This document shows positions 26,103 through 35,524 of a stretch of DNA of 64,000 nt, piece after piece. Position 1 is the first letter of the stretch, and each line of letters opens with the position of its first letter. Source of the stretch: DASUAS01 sp963841415 (GTDB lineage: Bacteria > Actinomycetota > Acidimicrobiia > IMCC26256 > DASPTH01); NCBI GenBank assembly GCA_963841415.1, contig CAWJCN010000001.1, positions 1 to 64,000 on the forward strand. Reading direction: 5' to 3'. Below the pieces are notes generated by a model. That model was given only the letters and a program-made list of their open reading frames with translations. It was not told the origin of the DNA and did no database searches. Made by a program: the position numbers and the translations under genes.

Positions 26103-27100
26103 CGGGCGTCACGCGTGACCGGGAGCCAGAGCAGGAACCGCTCCCAGAGCTGCTCCCGGGTGGCGGCGAAGTTGTGCATGTGCGCCATCTCGGGCACGAC
26201 GACGGTCGTGATGTCGCGCGCATTCGGGTACCCGGTGCCCTCGGCGCGCGGGTCGGCCGAGACGTCGATGTCGCCGAACGCGAGGAACACCGGTGACGTG
26301 ATGCGCGCCGCGAAGGGCTCGGCGAAGCCGGGTGTCATCCCGTCGATGCCGGCCATGCGCGGGATGAGCGTGTGGCACTCGGACTCGTCGTAGGCGACGA
26401 GATCGTCGGGTACGTCGGGGACGTGGAAGATCCCGCGGTACTGGTCGCGCGGCGCGCCGTGGTACATCGGAAGCTCCGCAACTCCGGACTGGCGCGCGTT
26501 CTCGCCGATGATCCACTCCCGCCGATCGCTCGCCGACATGGTGGGCCAGTCGGGCTGCGCGCGCGTGTTGGCGATCAGGAGCGGTGACGCGCCGAAGATG
26601 CCGACCGCGGGATAGTCGTCGTACTTGCCCTGCTGGATCATGGTGATGAAGCCGCCGAGCGACTGTCCGATGCCGACGAACGTGGCGTCGGGAAGCGGTG
26701 GCAGCGAGCCGGTCAGGGCACCGAGCGCGAGTTGCCGCCGCAGCGCGTCGAGCACCCCGTGGGCGGCGTCGGCCTGCGCTTCGAGCCCGATGAAGTCGCC
26801 GTCGTCGGGACGCGAGCTGTCACCGCCCCCGAGGTAGTCGCACGCCACGAACACGATTCCTCGCGCCGCGCAGTGCTCCGCCTGGCTGAAACCGGGGCGA
26901 CCCGGAGGTTGCAGGTCCCAGTAGCGCCGGTGGTAGGTGCCCCCCGGGACGGCCACGACGACGAAAGGTCGGTGCGGGAGCCGATCGGCGGACGGCGCGA
27001 CGATCGTGATGCTCACCTCGAGCGGCCCATCGTGCCCGACGGCGGCCGAGACGTCGATGCGATGGTCGGTCCGCGCGACGGGTGCTCCGGTCGCGCTCAT
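26099..27100 (-). CDS. Alpha/beta-hydrolase fold protein
   Basis: 333 residues from ATG 27100. The nucleophile elbow GQSLG is at residues 145-149 (Ser147), the oxyanion strand is VVVAVPGGTYHRRYW (about 47-61), and a late histidine lies in PEMAHMHNF. There is no signal peptide. It could be an esterase, lactonase or thioesterase of the pathway. It is the third gene of the leftward operon behind two acyl-CoA ligases; its start overlaps the ligase stop by ATGA. Confidence 0.8.
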   Translation of the reverse strand: MSATGAPVARTDHRIDVSAAVGHDGPLEVSITIVAPSADRLPHRPFVVVAVPGGTYHRRYWDLQPPGRPGFSQAEHCAARGIVFVACDYLGGGDSSRPDDGDFIGLEAQADAAHGVLDALRRQLALGALTGSLPPLPDATFVGIGQSLGGFITMIQQGKYDDYPAVGIFGASPLLIANTRAQPDWPTMSASDRREWIIGENARQSGVAELPMYHGAPRDQYRGIFHVPDVPDDLVAYDESECHTLIPRMAGIDGMTPGFAEPFAARITSPVFLAFGDIDVSADPRAEGTGYPNARDITTVVVPEMAHMHNFAATREQLWERFLLWLPVTRDAR

Positions 27101-28662
27101 GGCGAGGCCGCTGATCGGGCGAGTTGTTCGCGGAGCACACCCTTCACGACCTTGCCGCCGGCGTTGACCGGCAGGGCCGCGGTCAGCTCGAACCGGCGTG
27201 GCACCTTGTAGTTGGCCAGGTGGTCACGCGCCCACGCGATGAGCTCGTCGGTGGTCAGGGTCGCACCGTCGCGCACGACGACGAACGCCGCGCCCACCTC
27301 GCCCAGACGGGCGTCGGGCATGCCGACCACCGCCACCTGGGCGACCGCGGGATGGCCGAGCAAGAGGTTCTCCACCTCGGCCGGCGACACGTTGAAGCCG
27401 CCGCTGATGAAGATGTCCTTCTTCCGGTCGCTGATCCGCAGCGCACCGTCGTCGCTGAGCGCGCCGATGTCGCCGGTGTGCAGCCATCCGTGGGAATCGA
27501 TCGCCGCCGCGGTCGCTTCGGGGTCGTCGTAGTAGCCCGGCGTGACGTTGAACCCGCGCACGAGGATCTCGTGGTCGTCGGCGATCCTCACCTCGACCCC
27601 GTCGATCGGGTACCCACCGTTCCAGTGCGCGACCGATTCGGGCGGGTCGTCGGGCCGCGTGATCGACACCATCGCGGTCGATTCGGTGAGGCCGTAGCCG
27701 GTCGTCAGCGCTTCGAAGGGCAGCTCGGCGCGGATGCGCCGGAGGAGCTCGGGGGCGACCGTCGAGGCACCGACGAAACCGATCCGCAGCGAGGAGAGGT
27801 CGGCGCGCATGCCGCGCGCGTCGAGCAGCGACACGAACATGGTGGGCGGGCCGGGCAGCGCGGTCACGTGCTCGCGCGCGATGAGGTCGAGCAGGTGGTC
27901 GACGTCGAGCACCGCGAGCGGGAGTGTGGTGGCCCCTTGCTGGAGGCACGCCATCCACCCCGCCTTGTAGCCGAAGCAGTGGAAGAACGGGTTGACGACG
28001 ACGTAGCGGTCGCCGGCGCGCAGCCCGAAGCGCCGCGCCCACCGGTCGAAGGCGACGAGGGATGCGCCGTGCCCGAGCATCACGCCCCGAGGTCGCCCGG
28101 TGGTGCCGGACGTGAAGACGACGTCGGCGACGTCATCGGGGCCGATGGCGTCGATCCGCGCGGTCGCGTCGGCGGCATCGACGGCGTCCGCGGACGCGAG
28201 GTGGTCGGCGAAGGGGCGTGTGGTGCCGTCGTCGGGGCCGGCCAGCAGCACGACCTGGTCGAGACAACGAAGCGACGGCTGCGTCGCGCGCAGCATCGCC
28301 GGGAAGTCGGTGTCGAGGAAGCCGCGCACCGTGAACAACGCGCGTGCGTCGACGCGATCGAGCACGTAGGCCGCTTCCTCGCCCTTGAAGCGGGTGTTGA
28401 GCGGCACCAACCACCCGCCCGCCCCCAGGATCCCGAGCGCGGCCACGATCCACTCCCAGGAGTTCGGACCCCAGATCGCGACGCGATCGCCCGTTTCGAT
28501 GCCGGACGCCATCGCGGCACGTGTCGCGCGGTGCGCGAATGCGGCGAGCTCGGCGAAGGTCAAGCGGGTGTCGCCGTCGACGACGGCTTCGGCGTCGCCA
28601 TAGGTGCGCGCGGCCCACTGCGCGAGCGCAGGGATGGAGCGGACGCCGCGCACGGGGATCAC
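27097..28662 (-). CDS. Acyl-CoA ligase, FadD3-like
   Basis: 521 residues from GTG 28662 (GTGA overlap with the upstream ligase). The adenylate motifs are VFTSGTTGRPRGVMLGH, TGYGLTES, HTGDIGALSDDG and the C-terminal NAGGKVVKG. PLNTRFKGEEAAYVLDR resembles the FadD3 branch, which activates HIP, the last two rings of cholesterol. The KstR2-like TetR in the window fits that idea loosely. Substrate not proven. Upstream frame to 28983 is a shadow. Confidence 0.87.
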   Translation of the reverse strand: MIPVRGVRSIPALAQWAARTYGDAEAVVDGDTRLTFAELAAFAHRATRAAMASGIETGDRVAIWGPNSWEWIVAALGILGAGGWLVPLNTRFKGEEAAYVLDRVDARALFTVRGFLDTDFPAMLRATQPSLRCLDQVVLLAGPDDGTTRPFADHLASADAVDAADATARIDAIGPDDVADVVFTSGTTGRPRGVMLGHGASLVAFDRWARRFGLRAGDRYVVVNPFFHCFGYKAGWMACLQQGATTLPLAVLDVDHLLDLIAREHVTALPGPPTMFVSLLDARGMRADLSSLRIGFVGASTVAPELLRRIRAELPFEALTTGYGLTESTAMVSITRPDDPPESVAHWNGGYPIDGVEVRIADDHEILVRGFNVTPGYYDDPEATAAAIDSHGWLHTGDIGALSDDGALRISDRKKDIFISGGFNVSPAEVENLLLGHPAVAQVAVVGMPDARLGEVGAAFVVVRDGATLTTDELIAWARDHLANYKVPRRFELTAALPVNAGGKVVKGVLREQLARSAASP

Positions 28663-30239
28663 GGCGATGCCAGCGCGCCGACGATGGCGCGCAACCGGCG
28701 GTAGTCGGGCTTGCCGGCGACGGTGCGCGCGATGGAGTCGACCGCGAAGCAGCGCTTGGGAACCTTGTACCCCGCGAGGTGGGCGCGAACGTGGGCGCGC
28801 ACGTCGGACTCCAACGCGGTGTCGAAGGTCGCGTCGCCCTCGATCTCGAGCACCGCGGTCACCATCTCGCCCCACCGTTCGTCGGGCACACCCACGACGG
28901 CAGCGTCGCTCACCACCGCGTGGGCGCGCAGCACCTGCTCCACTTCTTCGGGGTACACCTTCTCGCCCCCCGTGTTGATGCACGCCGACCCGCGCCCGAG
29001 GAGCTCGATGCGGCCGTCGGCGTCCACCAGGGCCCGATCACCGGGAGTCGCGTACCGTACGCCGTCGATCTCGCGGAACATGCGCGCGGTGGCGTCCGGG
29101 TCGTTGAGGTAGCCCAGCGGCAGGCGACCCGCCACCGCGAGCACGCCGTCCTCACCCGACCCGGGCACGACGTCGCGACCGTCGTCGGTGAGCACGCGTA
29201 CGTTCTCCTTGGCCGCGAACGTCGGGGGTGGCGCGGCGCCGTCGCCGGTCACCTCCGAGCGCGTGATCAACGCTTCCGAGGCGCCGAGCGTGTCGACGAT
29301 GCGCAAGCCCGGAAGGTGCGCGAGCAGCGCGCGTTTGCTCGTGATGCTGAACGCCATCCCCGACGACACGATGGCTCGCAACGAGGTGAGATCCAGTTCG
29401 CCCGTCGACGGGTCCTCGTCGAGCGCGTGCAACAGCGGCCGCGCGAACGTCTCGCCGACGATGCTCAGCACCTCGACGCGGTCGCGCGCCACGAGGTGCC
29501 ACAGCGCGGGCGCGTCGAGTCCGTGGTCGTCGCGCAGCACGACGGTGCCGCCGCCGTTGAGCGTGCTCGTCGCCATGCCGAGCGCGGTGGCGTGCACGAG
29601 CGGCGACGCCGGAAGCAGCGTCGCGGCCCGCTTCCCGCTCCGGATCGCGTGCTCCGGGCCCGGTGGTGTCGTCCCGGGGCGGGCTGCCTCCCAGCCCTGC
29701 AGGTAGTAGTCCTCGACGCGCCACACGACGCCCTTCGGACGCCCGGTGGTGCCGCCGGTGTAGAGGAGGAGCCGGTCGTCGCCCGACGGGCGGTGCGCCG
29801 ACGGTGCGCTCGACGCGGCGGCGAGCGCGGCCTCGTAGTCGTCGTCGACGGTGAGCACCAGCCGGGCGTCGCCGTGGACCGCCACCGCCGCCGCGACCGG
29901 GTCCCGCGCGTCGGCGTGGCACACCACCGCGGCCGCCCGGCAGTCGCGGAGGACGTACGCGAGCTCCTCGGTGCCGTACTGGTAGTTGAGATTGGCGGGC
30001 GCCGCGCCCACGAGCAGGGCAGCGAAGAACGTCTCGAGGTATTCGGGCCGGTTGGTGAGCGAGATCGCCACCGCGTCGCCGGGCCCGACGCCGGCGTCGG
30101 TCAGCACCCGCGCCAGCCGGCGGGCCCGCTCGGCGAAGGTGCCGTAGGTGACCCGGGTCGGGCCGCACGCCAGCGCCTCCCGCTCCGGGGCCAGGTCGGC
30201 GATGCACGACCAGGTGGAGGCATAGTTCCAGTCGGTCAC
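28659..30239 (-). CDS. Acyl-CoA ligase, FadD19-like
   Basis: 526 residues from GTG 30239. Motifs in order: LLLYTGGTTGRPKGVVW (about 163-179), DTLGASEALITRSE (about 310-323), GYLNDPDATARMFREIDG and a C-terminal hinge INTGGEKVYPEEVEQ. These follow the actinobacterial FadD17/FadD19 branch acting on long branched or steroid side-chain acids. It is the first gene of the ligase-ligase-hydrolase operon and is divergent from an enoyl-CoA hydratase. Confidence 0.87.
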   Translation of the reverse strand: MTDWNYASTWSCIADLAPEREALACGPTRVTYGTFAERARRLARVLTDAGVGPGDAVAISLTNRPEYLETFFAALLVGAAPANLNYQYGTEELAYVLRDCRAAAVVCHADARDPVAAAVAVHGDARLVLTVDDDYEAALAAASSAPSAHRPSGDDRLLLYTGGTTGRPKGVVWRVEDYYLQGWEAARPGTTPPGPEHAIRSGKRAATLLPASPLVHATALGMATSTLNGGGTVVLRDDHGLDAPALWHLVARDRVEVLSIVGETFARPLLHALDEDPSTGELDLTSLRAIVSSGMAFSITSKRALLAHLPGLRIVDTLGASEALITRSEVTGDGAAPPPTFAAKENVRVLTDDGRDVVPGSGEDGVLAVAGRLPLGYLNDPDATARMFREIDGVRYATPGDRALVDADGRIELLGRGSACINTGGEKVYPEEVEQVLRAHAVVSDAAVVGVPDERWGEMVTAVLEIEGDATFDTALESDVRAHVRAHLAGYKVPKRCFAVDSIARTVAGKPDYRRLRAIVGALASP

Positions 30240-30266
30240 GGCGGAAGAGTATTATCATTCAACTTT
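30240..30266. promoter_or_regulatory. Short AT-rich divergent promoter region
   Basis: Only 27 bp separate the GTG of the ligase and the GTG of the hydratase. AGTATTATCATTCAACTTT is an AT island in an otherwise very GC-rich region, with no room for conventional leaders on both sides. At least one transcript is probably leaderless or nearly so. No clear palindrome is present. Confidence 0.4.
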
Positions 30267-31091
30267 GTGAGCGAGTTGTTGTCCGACCGCGACGTCGTGC
30301 TGCGAGACCTCGACGCCGGTGTCCTCCTCCTCACGCTCAACCGGCCCGCGCGGCTCAACGCGTGGACGCTGGAGATGGAAGAGCGCTACTTCGACCTGCT
30401 CGCTGACGCGGCGTCCGACGCGGACGTGCGGGCCATCGTGGTGACGGGCGCCGGGCGCGGCTTCTGTGCCGGACTGGACGCCGACGCGCTGGCGGGGGTC
30501 GCCGCGGGCACGCCCGTCTCGTCGCGGCCGCGGCGCCCGCAGACCTTCCCGTTGGAGATCCCGAAGCCCATCGTTGCCGCAGTCAACGGACCGGCCGCCG
30601 GCATCGGCCTCCTGCAGACGTTGGTGGCCGACGTCCGCTTCGCAGCCGCGGGGGCCAAGTTCACCACCGCGTTCGCCCGGCGCGGGCTGCTCGCCGAGCA
30701 CGGGATGTCGTGGCTCCTGCCGCGGTTGGTCGGCGCCTCACGCGCCACCGAGCTGCTGCTCTCGGCCCGCGTGTTCCTGGCCGAGGAGGCGGCCACCATC
30801 GGTCTCGTGCACCGGGTGGTCGCGCCCGACGACCTCCTCGGCGCGGCGCTCGACTACGCGCGCGACCTCGCGGAGCAGTGCAGCCCGCTCGCGATGGGCA
30901 TCACGAAGTACCAGCTCGCGCGGCACTGGGAGGTCGATCTCGACGAGGCGCGCCGCGAGACGGCTGCCCTGGTCGAGCAGCTCCACGGCACAGCCGACTT
31001 CGACGAGGGCGTTCGCAGCTTCGTCGAGAAGCGTGCGCCGCGCTTCGTGTCGCTCACCGCGGGTCCGGGGCTGCCACCACCGATACCTTGA
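30267..31091 (+). CDS. Enoyl-CoA hydratase/isomerase family protein
   Basis: 274 residues from GTG 30267. The crotonase signature is visible: VTGAGRGFCAGLDADAL (oxyanion strand), then AAVNGPAAGIGLLQTLVADVRF with the second oxyanion glycine, and GLVHRVVAPDDLL. It hydrates or isomerises unsaturated acyl-CoA. Its last 38 bases overlap the end of the convergent thioesterase gene. The 856-residue frame that contains it starts inside the antisense ligase and is not real. Confidence 0.9.
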   Translation: MSELLSDRDVVLRDLDAGVLLLTLNRPARLNAWTLEMEERYFDLLADAASDADVRAIVVTGAGRGFCAGLDADALAGVAAGTPVSSRPRRPQTFPLEIPKPIVAAVNGPAAGIGLLQTLVADVRFAAAGAKFTTAFARRGLLAEHGMSWLLPRLVGASRATELLLSARVFLAEEAATIGLVHRVVAPDDLLGAALDYARDLAEQCSPLAMGITKYQLARHWEVDLDEARRETAALVEQLHGTADFDEGVRSFVEKRAPRFVSLTAGPGLPPPIP

Positions 31092-31488
31092 CCGTCACGA
31101 GGCCCTGCGCGACCAGGTCGCCGGGTCCGTCGTGCACGTCGACCGCGACCGACCGCACCGAGCCGCGGCGGCGGGCGCAGGTCGCGGTGGCGGCCAGGTG
31201 ACCACGCGCGGGCCGCACGTAGTTCACCGTGATCGACACGGTGGCGACGGACGAACCGGGTGGGAAGTCGTCGAGGGGGATCGCGGCGGCGTTGGCCACG
31301 GTGTCGACGAGCGTCGCGATCACGCCGCCATGCACCGATCCCGCACCGTTGGAGTGGTCGGCGGTCTCGTCGACCTCCATCCGGACTCCATCGTCGTCCC
31401 ACCGGGTGACCGCGAACCCGCAGCGCTGGTTGAAGGGGATGCGCTCGGTCCAGAAGCGCGCCAGTGCGTCGGCACGCGCCGACGTCAT
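31054..31488 (-). CDS. PaaI-type hotdog thioesterase
   Basis: 144 residues from ATG 31488. The hotdog signature SVHGGVIATLVDTVANAAA has His53-Gly-Gly and Asp62 in the expected place, and VNYVRPARGHLAATATCARR is the second half of the fold. It would hydrolyse an acyl-CoA, perhaps to release trapped CoA. It follows the SDR gene in the GntR operon after 67 bases, and its 3' end overlaps the hydratase. Confidence 0.87.
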   Translation of the reverse strand: MTSARADALARFWTERIPFNQRCGFAVTRWDDDGVRMEVDETADHSNGAGSVHGGVIATLVDTVANAAAIPLDDFPPGSSVATVSITVNYVRPARGHLAATATCARRRGSVRSVAVDVHDGPGDLVAQGLVTVKVSVVAAPDPR

Positions 31489-31555
31489 GGCGCCACCATT
31501 GGGCGTGCGCTCCTCGCCCGGCCGCCCGTCTGAAGAACGCCCGGCTCGCTCACGC

Positions 31556-32466
31556 TCACGCCGTGCCGAGCGTGGCGGACGCGTCGAGGCCGGTCGGCAT
31601 GGTGCCGTACAGGCGTCGCATCCCGTCGACGAGCTCGCGCGTGTCGAAGCGCTCGCCGGATGCCGATCGCAGCTCGCCCGGCTCGAGATCCCAGGTGCGC
31701 GCCCGTCGCACCACGTTCCCCTCGATGCGGAGCACCTGGCCGGTGAGCCACCCCGACGCGTCGGAGGCGAGGTACGCGACCACCGGCGCCGAGTTCCCCG
31801 GGTCCATGCGGTGCCAGCCCCCGCGTCGTCGGACGCCGCGCCCGCGGTGGCGGTCATCCGGGTCGCCGCCACCGGCGAGATGGCGTTGGCGGTGACGCCG
31901 TAGCGGCCCATCTCGAGCGCGGTGACGATGGTCAGGTTGGCGATCGCCGCCTTGGCCGCGCCGTACGCCGACTGGCCGATGTTGCCGTACATGCCCGAGC
32001 CCGACGTGGTGTTCACGATGCGGCCCCGGCTCGTCCCGCCCGCCTTGGCGACGGCGCGCCAGTGGTCGCACGCGTGCTTGGTCATCGAGAAGGTGCCCTT
32101 CACGTGCACCGCGAGCACGGCGTCGAAGTCGTCCTCGGTCATCGACGTGATCATGCGGTCGCGGACGATGCCCGCGTTGTTCACCACCACGTCGAGGCCA
32201 CCGAGCTCGGCGACGGCGCGCTGCACCATCGCGTGGCACGACTCCCACTCGGTGACCGAGGAGTGGTCTGCGATCGCGGTGCCGCCGGCGGCGACGACCT
32301 CTCCGACGACTGCGTCGGCGGGCCGTTCCTCGGCGTGCTCTCCGTGCACGCCGACACCGGGATCGTTCACAAGGACGTGCGCGCCGTGACGCGCGAGCTC
32401 GAGGCAGTGCTCGCGGCCGATGCCCCGGCCGCCTCCGGTGACGATCGCCACGCGGCCGTCGAGCAT
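31556..32466 (-). pseudogene. SDR of the multifunctional-enzyme 2 type, frameshifted
   Basis: ATG 32466 overlaps the GntR stop by one base (TGATG). The first frame has GGGRGIGREHCLELARHG, the long MFE-2-type loop LVNDPGVGVHGEH, NNAGIVRDRMITSM and SAYGAAKAA, so the full catalytic set is present. After TATAGAASDDAG the protein moves to a second frame at GWHRMDPGNSAPVVAYLAS, which runs to the stop at 31556. One G is missing in a G5 run (31818-31822 as C on the plus strand). Joined it is about 303 residues: a hydroxyacyl-CoA dehydrogenase, or a pseudogene of one. Confidence 0.85.
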
Positions 32467-33239
32467 CACGAGAGCAGGTCGAGGACGGTGCGCGCATCGG
32501 TGCCTTGCAGCACGTAGTCGGCACCGGCGTCCAGGTGACGACCCCACAGCTCCTCGGCACCGTCGGCGTCGCCCGCGAGGACCAGCTCGAGGAACTGCTC
32601 GTGGGTGCGCTCGCCGAGCTTCGCGCCCTTGCGTTCCGCCGGGGCACCGCCCCAGCGGGCGACGTAGACCTCGCTGTGGAGCTCGATGATGTGGTGCAAC
32701 ATCTCGCCGAACGTCGCCAGCGTCTGGTTGCCGCCGTGGCGTACGAGCACGAGGTGGAACTGCTCTTGGAGTCGGATCAGGGTCCCCGGCTCGTCGATGT
32801 GGGCGCGCGCGGCGGCGAGGTTCTCCTCGAGCTCGTGCATCGCCGCCCGCGGACGCTCGCGAGCGAGGCGCGCCACCGCGGGCAGCTCGAGCACCTTGCG
32901 GGCCGAGTACACGTCGGCGAGCGTCGTGCCGCGGAACTGGAGCACCAGCCCCGCGTAGCGGGCCGCGACATCACCGTTGGGTGCGTGGACGCGCGCGCCA
33001 CCCCGCGCGCCGCGCCGCACGCTGATGAGCGCCTCGGACTCCAGCACCCGGAACGCCTCGCGCAACGTCGGGCGTGAGACGCCGAACTGCTCCATCAGGG
33101 CCGATTCGGGGGGCAGGGCATCGCCTTCGCGCAGCTCGCCCCGCACGATCTGGTTGCGGAGCTGCGTCGCGATCAGCTCAGCGGTCTTGGGCACCTTCAC
33201 GGGGGCGGCGACATCGACCACCCGCACCGCGTCTGGCAT
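32466..33239 (-). CDS. GntR-family regulator, FadR/FCD type
   Basis: 257 residues from ATG 33239 with GGAGGTGCG upstream. The GntR winged helix is LREGDALPPESALMEQFGVS then RPTLREAFRVLESEAL. The C-terminal all-helical FCD domain follows, with EQFHLVLVRHGGNQTL and ELHSEVYV supplying its metal histidines. It controls the SDR and thioesterase behind it and probably the divergent acyl-CoA dehydrogenase, through the inverted repeat at 33281-33304. An acyl-CoA or hydroxy-acid ligand is typical. Confidence 0.9.
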   Translation of the reverse strand: MPDAVRVVDVAAPVKVPKTAELIATQLRNQIVRGELREGDALPPESALMEQFGVSRPTLREAFRVLESEALISVRRGARGGARVHAPNGDVAARYAGLVLQFRGTTLADVYSARKVLELPAVARLARERPRAAMHELEENLAAARAHIDEPGTLIRLQEQFHLVLVRHGGNQTLATFGEMLHHIIELHSEVYVARWGGAPAERKGAKLGERTHEQFLELVLAGDADGAEELWGRHLDAGADYVLQGTDARTVLDLLS

Positions 33240-33280
33240 CGCGCGCACCTCCGGCCGAAGCGTCCAACCCGCTCGATTTC

Positions 33281-33304
33281 GTTGGATCAGTACAATAATC
33301 CAAC
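33281..33304. promoter_or_regulatory. Inverted repeat, probable GntR operator
   Basis: GTTGGAT and ATCCAAC are perfect 7-bp arms separated by 10 bp (CAGTACAATA). They lie in the divergent gap between the GntR start (33239) and the acyl-CoA dehydrogenase start (33331). The spacer holds GTAC, the usual centre of FCD-type operators. The region is AT-rich relative to its flanks. Confidence 0.5.
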
Positions 33305-33330
33305 TCTCACGACAGCAAGGGATTGCACGG

Positions 33331-34482
33331 GTGGAGTTCGGCCTCACGGAGGAGCAGGAGATGCTGCGCGCCGCGGCGCGAGCGTTCGTGGCCCGGACGT
33401 GCCCGCCGGAGGTGGCGAAGGCCTGGGACGACGACGAGTCGCCGCCCGACCTCCTCACGGCCGCTTTCGTCGCGGCCGACTGGTTCGGCCTGCCGTTCCC
33501 CGAAGCCTACGGCGGTGCGGGTGCGAGTCCGGTCGAGCTGGCGATCGTCGCCGAGGAGCTCGGCCGCGCCAGCCTCGACGTGGCGATGTGCCTCTCGGGC
33601 CGGCTGATCCCGGCACTGACCGTGTTCGAGTTCGGCGACGAGCAGCAGCGGCGAGCCCTCGTGCCCGAGCTGGCACGCGGCGCGCGCAACTACGCCGTCG
33701 GGATCAGCGAGCCCGACGCGGGGTCCGATGCCGCCGCGCTCCGCACCGCGGCCGTCCTGCACGACGACCACTTCGTCGTCAACGGGCAGAAGATGTGGTG
33801 CACCGGCGCGGGGCTTCCCGGCACCACGATCCTGATGTACGTGCGCACCGATCCCGACGTGCCGAAGCACCGGGGGATCAGCGCGTTGCTCGTCGACCCG
33901 TCGGCGCCCGGCGTGACGTTGCGTCGCATCCCGACGCTCGCCCGGCACGTGCTCGGCACCTACGAGGTGTTCCTCGACGACGTCGTGGTGCCGCGGGCAG
34001 ACCTCGTGGGCGAGCTCCACGACGGCTGGCGGGTGATGCTGTCGAGTCTCGAGCTCGAACGCGTGATGCTCAGCGCGGGGTACGTGGGTGCGGCGCAGTC
34101 CACGCTCGATCTCGCGCTCGAGTACGCGCGCGAGCGTGAGCAGTTCGATCGACCGATCGGCACCTTCCAGTCGCTCGCGCACGTCATCGCCGACCTGCAG
34201 ACCGACGTCGACGCGGCGCGCCTCCTCACCCTCCGCGCGGCGTGGCTCCGGGCCAACGGCGTGTCGTGCCACCGGGAGGCGGCGATGGCGAAGGTGAAGG
34301 GCTCGGAGACCTACGTGCAAGCGGCGCGGTGGGGCATGCAGATCATGGCGGCCCATGGCTTTGCCAGCGAGAGCGTGATGAGCTTCCGCTACCGCGAGTC
34401 GATCGTGGCGACGATCTCGGGCGGCACCAGCCAGATCCAACGCAACGCGATCGCGCGCGACCTCGGGTTGAAGACGTACTGA
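33331..34482 (+). CDS. Acyl-CoA dehydrogenase
   Basis: 383 residues from GTG 33331. FGLTEEQEMLRAAARAFV at the start, VGISEPDAGSDAAAL (about 114-128), VNGQKMWCTGAG, and the C-terminal ISGGTSQIQRNAIARDLG are diagnostic. The mid-helix YAREREQFDRPIGTFQSL is typical of short-chain-type dehydrogenases. It is divergent from the GntR operon and is followed at once by an LLM oxidoreductase. Confidence 0.93.
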   Translation: MEFGLTEEQEMLRAAARAFVARTCPPEVAKAWDDDESPPDLLTAAFVAADWFGLPFPEAYGGAGASPVELAIVAEELGRASLDVAMCLSGRLIPALTVFEFGDEQQRRALVPELARGARNYAVGISEPDAGSDAAALRTAAVLHDDHFVVNGQKMWCTGAGLPGTTILMYVRTDPDVPKHRGISALLVDPSAPGVTLRRIPTLARHVLGTYEVFLDDVVVPRADLVGELHDGWRVMLSSLELERVMLSAGYVGAAQSTLDLALEYAREREQFDRPIGTFQSLAHVIADLQTDVDAARLLTLRAAWLRANGVSCHREAAMAKVKGSETYVQAARWGMQIMAAHGFASESVMSFRYRESIVATISGGTSQIQRNAIARDLGLKTY

Positions 34483-34501
34483 TGGAGTGCTGATGGAGTT
34501 C
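34480..34501 (+). repeat. 11-bp tandem duplication at a stop/start junction
   Basis: TGATGGAGTGC and TGATGGAGTTC lie head to tail with one mismatch. The first contains the stop of the dehydrogenase (TGA 34480-34482) and a dead-end ATG; the second contains the real ATG (34493). A single copy would give a TGATG overlap. Confidence 0.75.
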
Positions 34502-35524
34502 GACGCCTACGGGGCGAGCCTGCCGCTCGAGGATGTCGCTCGCGTCGCTCGTGCGGTCGAGGCACTCGGCTTCTCAGGGCTCTGGTTCACCGAGTCGAAG
34601 CGGCCTCCGTACCTCGGCTGCGCGGTCGCAGGTGAGGTGACCGACTCGCTGACCATCGGCACCGCCATCGCGGTGGCGTTCCCGCGGAGCCCGATGATCA
34701 CCGCGCAGACCGCGTGGGAGTTGGCGCGCGCGACGGGCGGGCGGTTCTCGCTCGGGCTCGGGACGCAGGTGAAGGCGCACATCGAGCGCCGGTTCTCGAT
34801 GTCGTACGAGCACCCCGCCGCGAAGCTGCGCGACTACGTGCTCGCGATGCGCGCCATCTTCCGCGCCTTCCAGGGCGAGGAGCGCCTGCAGTACGAAGGC
34901 GAGTTCTACTCGTTCAGCCTCCTGACCGACTTCTTCTCGCCCGGACCGAGCGATCATCCCGACGTCCCGCTCTCGGTCGCCGGGGTGAACGTCGGCATGG
35001 CGCGCCTCGCGGGCGAGGTCTTCGACGGGTTCCACGTGCACCCGTTCCACTCCCCGCGCTACCTCGACGAGCGCATCCGCCCGGCGATCGCGGCGGGCGC
35101 GGCGGCGGCCGGGCGGTCGGCCGACGACATCGAGGTCATCTGCCCCGTGTTCACGATCGTGGGCGACGACGAATCGAAGCGCGCCGCCACCCGCGAGTCG
35201 GTGCGCCGTCAGCTCGCGTTCTACGGCTCGACCCGCACGTACCGACCGGTGTTCGAGCTGCACGGCTGGGAGGACGCCAGCGAAGCGCTCCATCGCCTCA
35301 TGGCGGCCGGCGACACCGACGCAATGTCGGCCGTGGTCTCCGACGAGATGCTCGACGAGTACGCGGTGACCGCGACGTGGGACGAACTTCCCGAGCGTCT
35401 CCTCGAGCGCTACCGGGGCCGCGCCGATCGGTTGTTCAGCTACCAACCGGCGGCCGACTGGCTGCGCTCTCCCGACGTCACCGAGCGCTGGCGCGACGTG
35501 GCCGTCCGCGTGCGCTCAGGCTGA
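34493..35524 (+). CDS. LLM class F420/FMN-dependent oxidoreductase
   Basis: 343 residues from ATG 34493, with GGAG five bases upstream; an in-frame GTG at 34487 is possible. Barrel signatures: AVEALGFSGLWFTESKRPPY (about 22-41), ATGGRFSLGLGTQVKAHIERR (about 79-99), and the C-terminal YEGEFYSF region used for substrate binding. This is the mycobacterial-type long LLM with the TESKRPP loop. The substrate is unknown. Its last nine bases overlap the convergent amidohydrolase. Confidence 0.9.
   Translation: MEFDAYGASLPLEDVARVARAVEALGFSGLWFTESKRPPYLGCAVAGEVTDSLTIGTAIAVAFPRSPMITAQTAWELARATGGRFSLGLGTQVKAHIERRFSMSYEHPAAKLRDYVLAMRAIFRAFQGEERLQYEGEFYSFSLLTDFFSPGPSDHPDVPLSVAGVNVGMARLAGEVFDGFHVHPFHSPRYLDERIRPAIAAGAAAAGRSADDIEVICPVFTIVGDDESKRAATRESVRRQLAFYGSTRTYRPVFELHGWEDASEALHRLMAAGDTDAMSAVVSDEMLDEYAVTATWDELPERLLERYRGRADRLFSYQPAADWLRSPDVTERWRDVAVRVRSG

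Noticed and set aside
28521..31091. 856-residue plus-strand reading frame
   Set aside because: Only the last 274 residues are a protein (enoyl-CoA hydratase from 30267); the rest is antisense to the acyl-CoA ligases.
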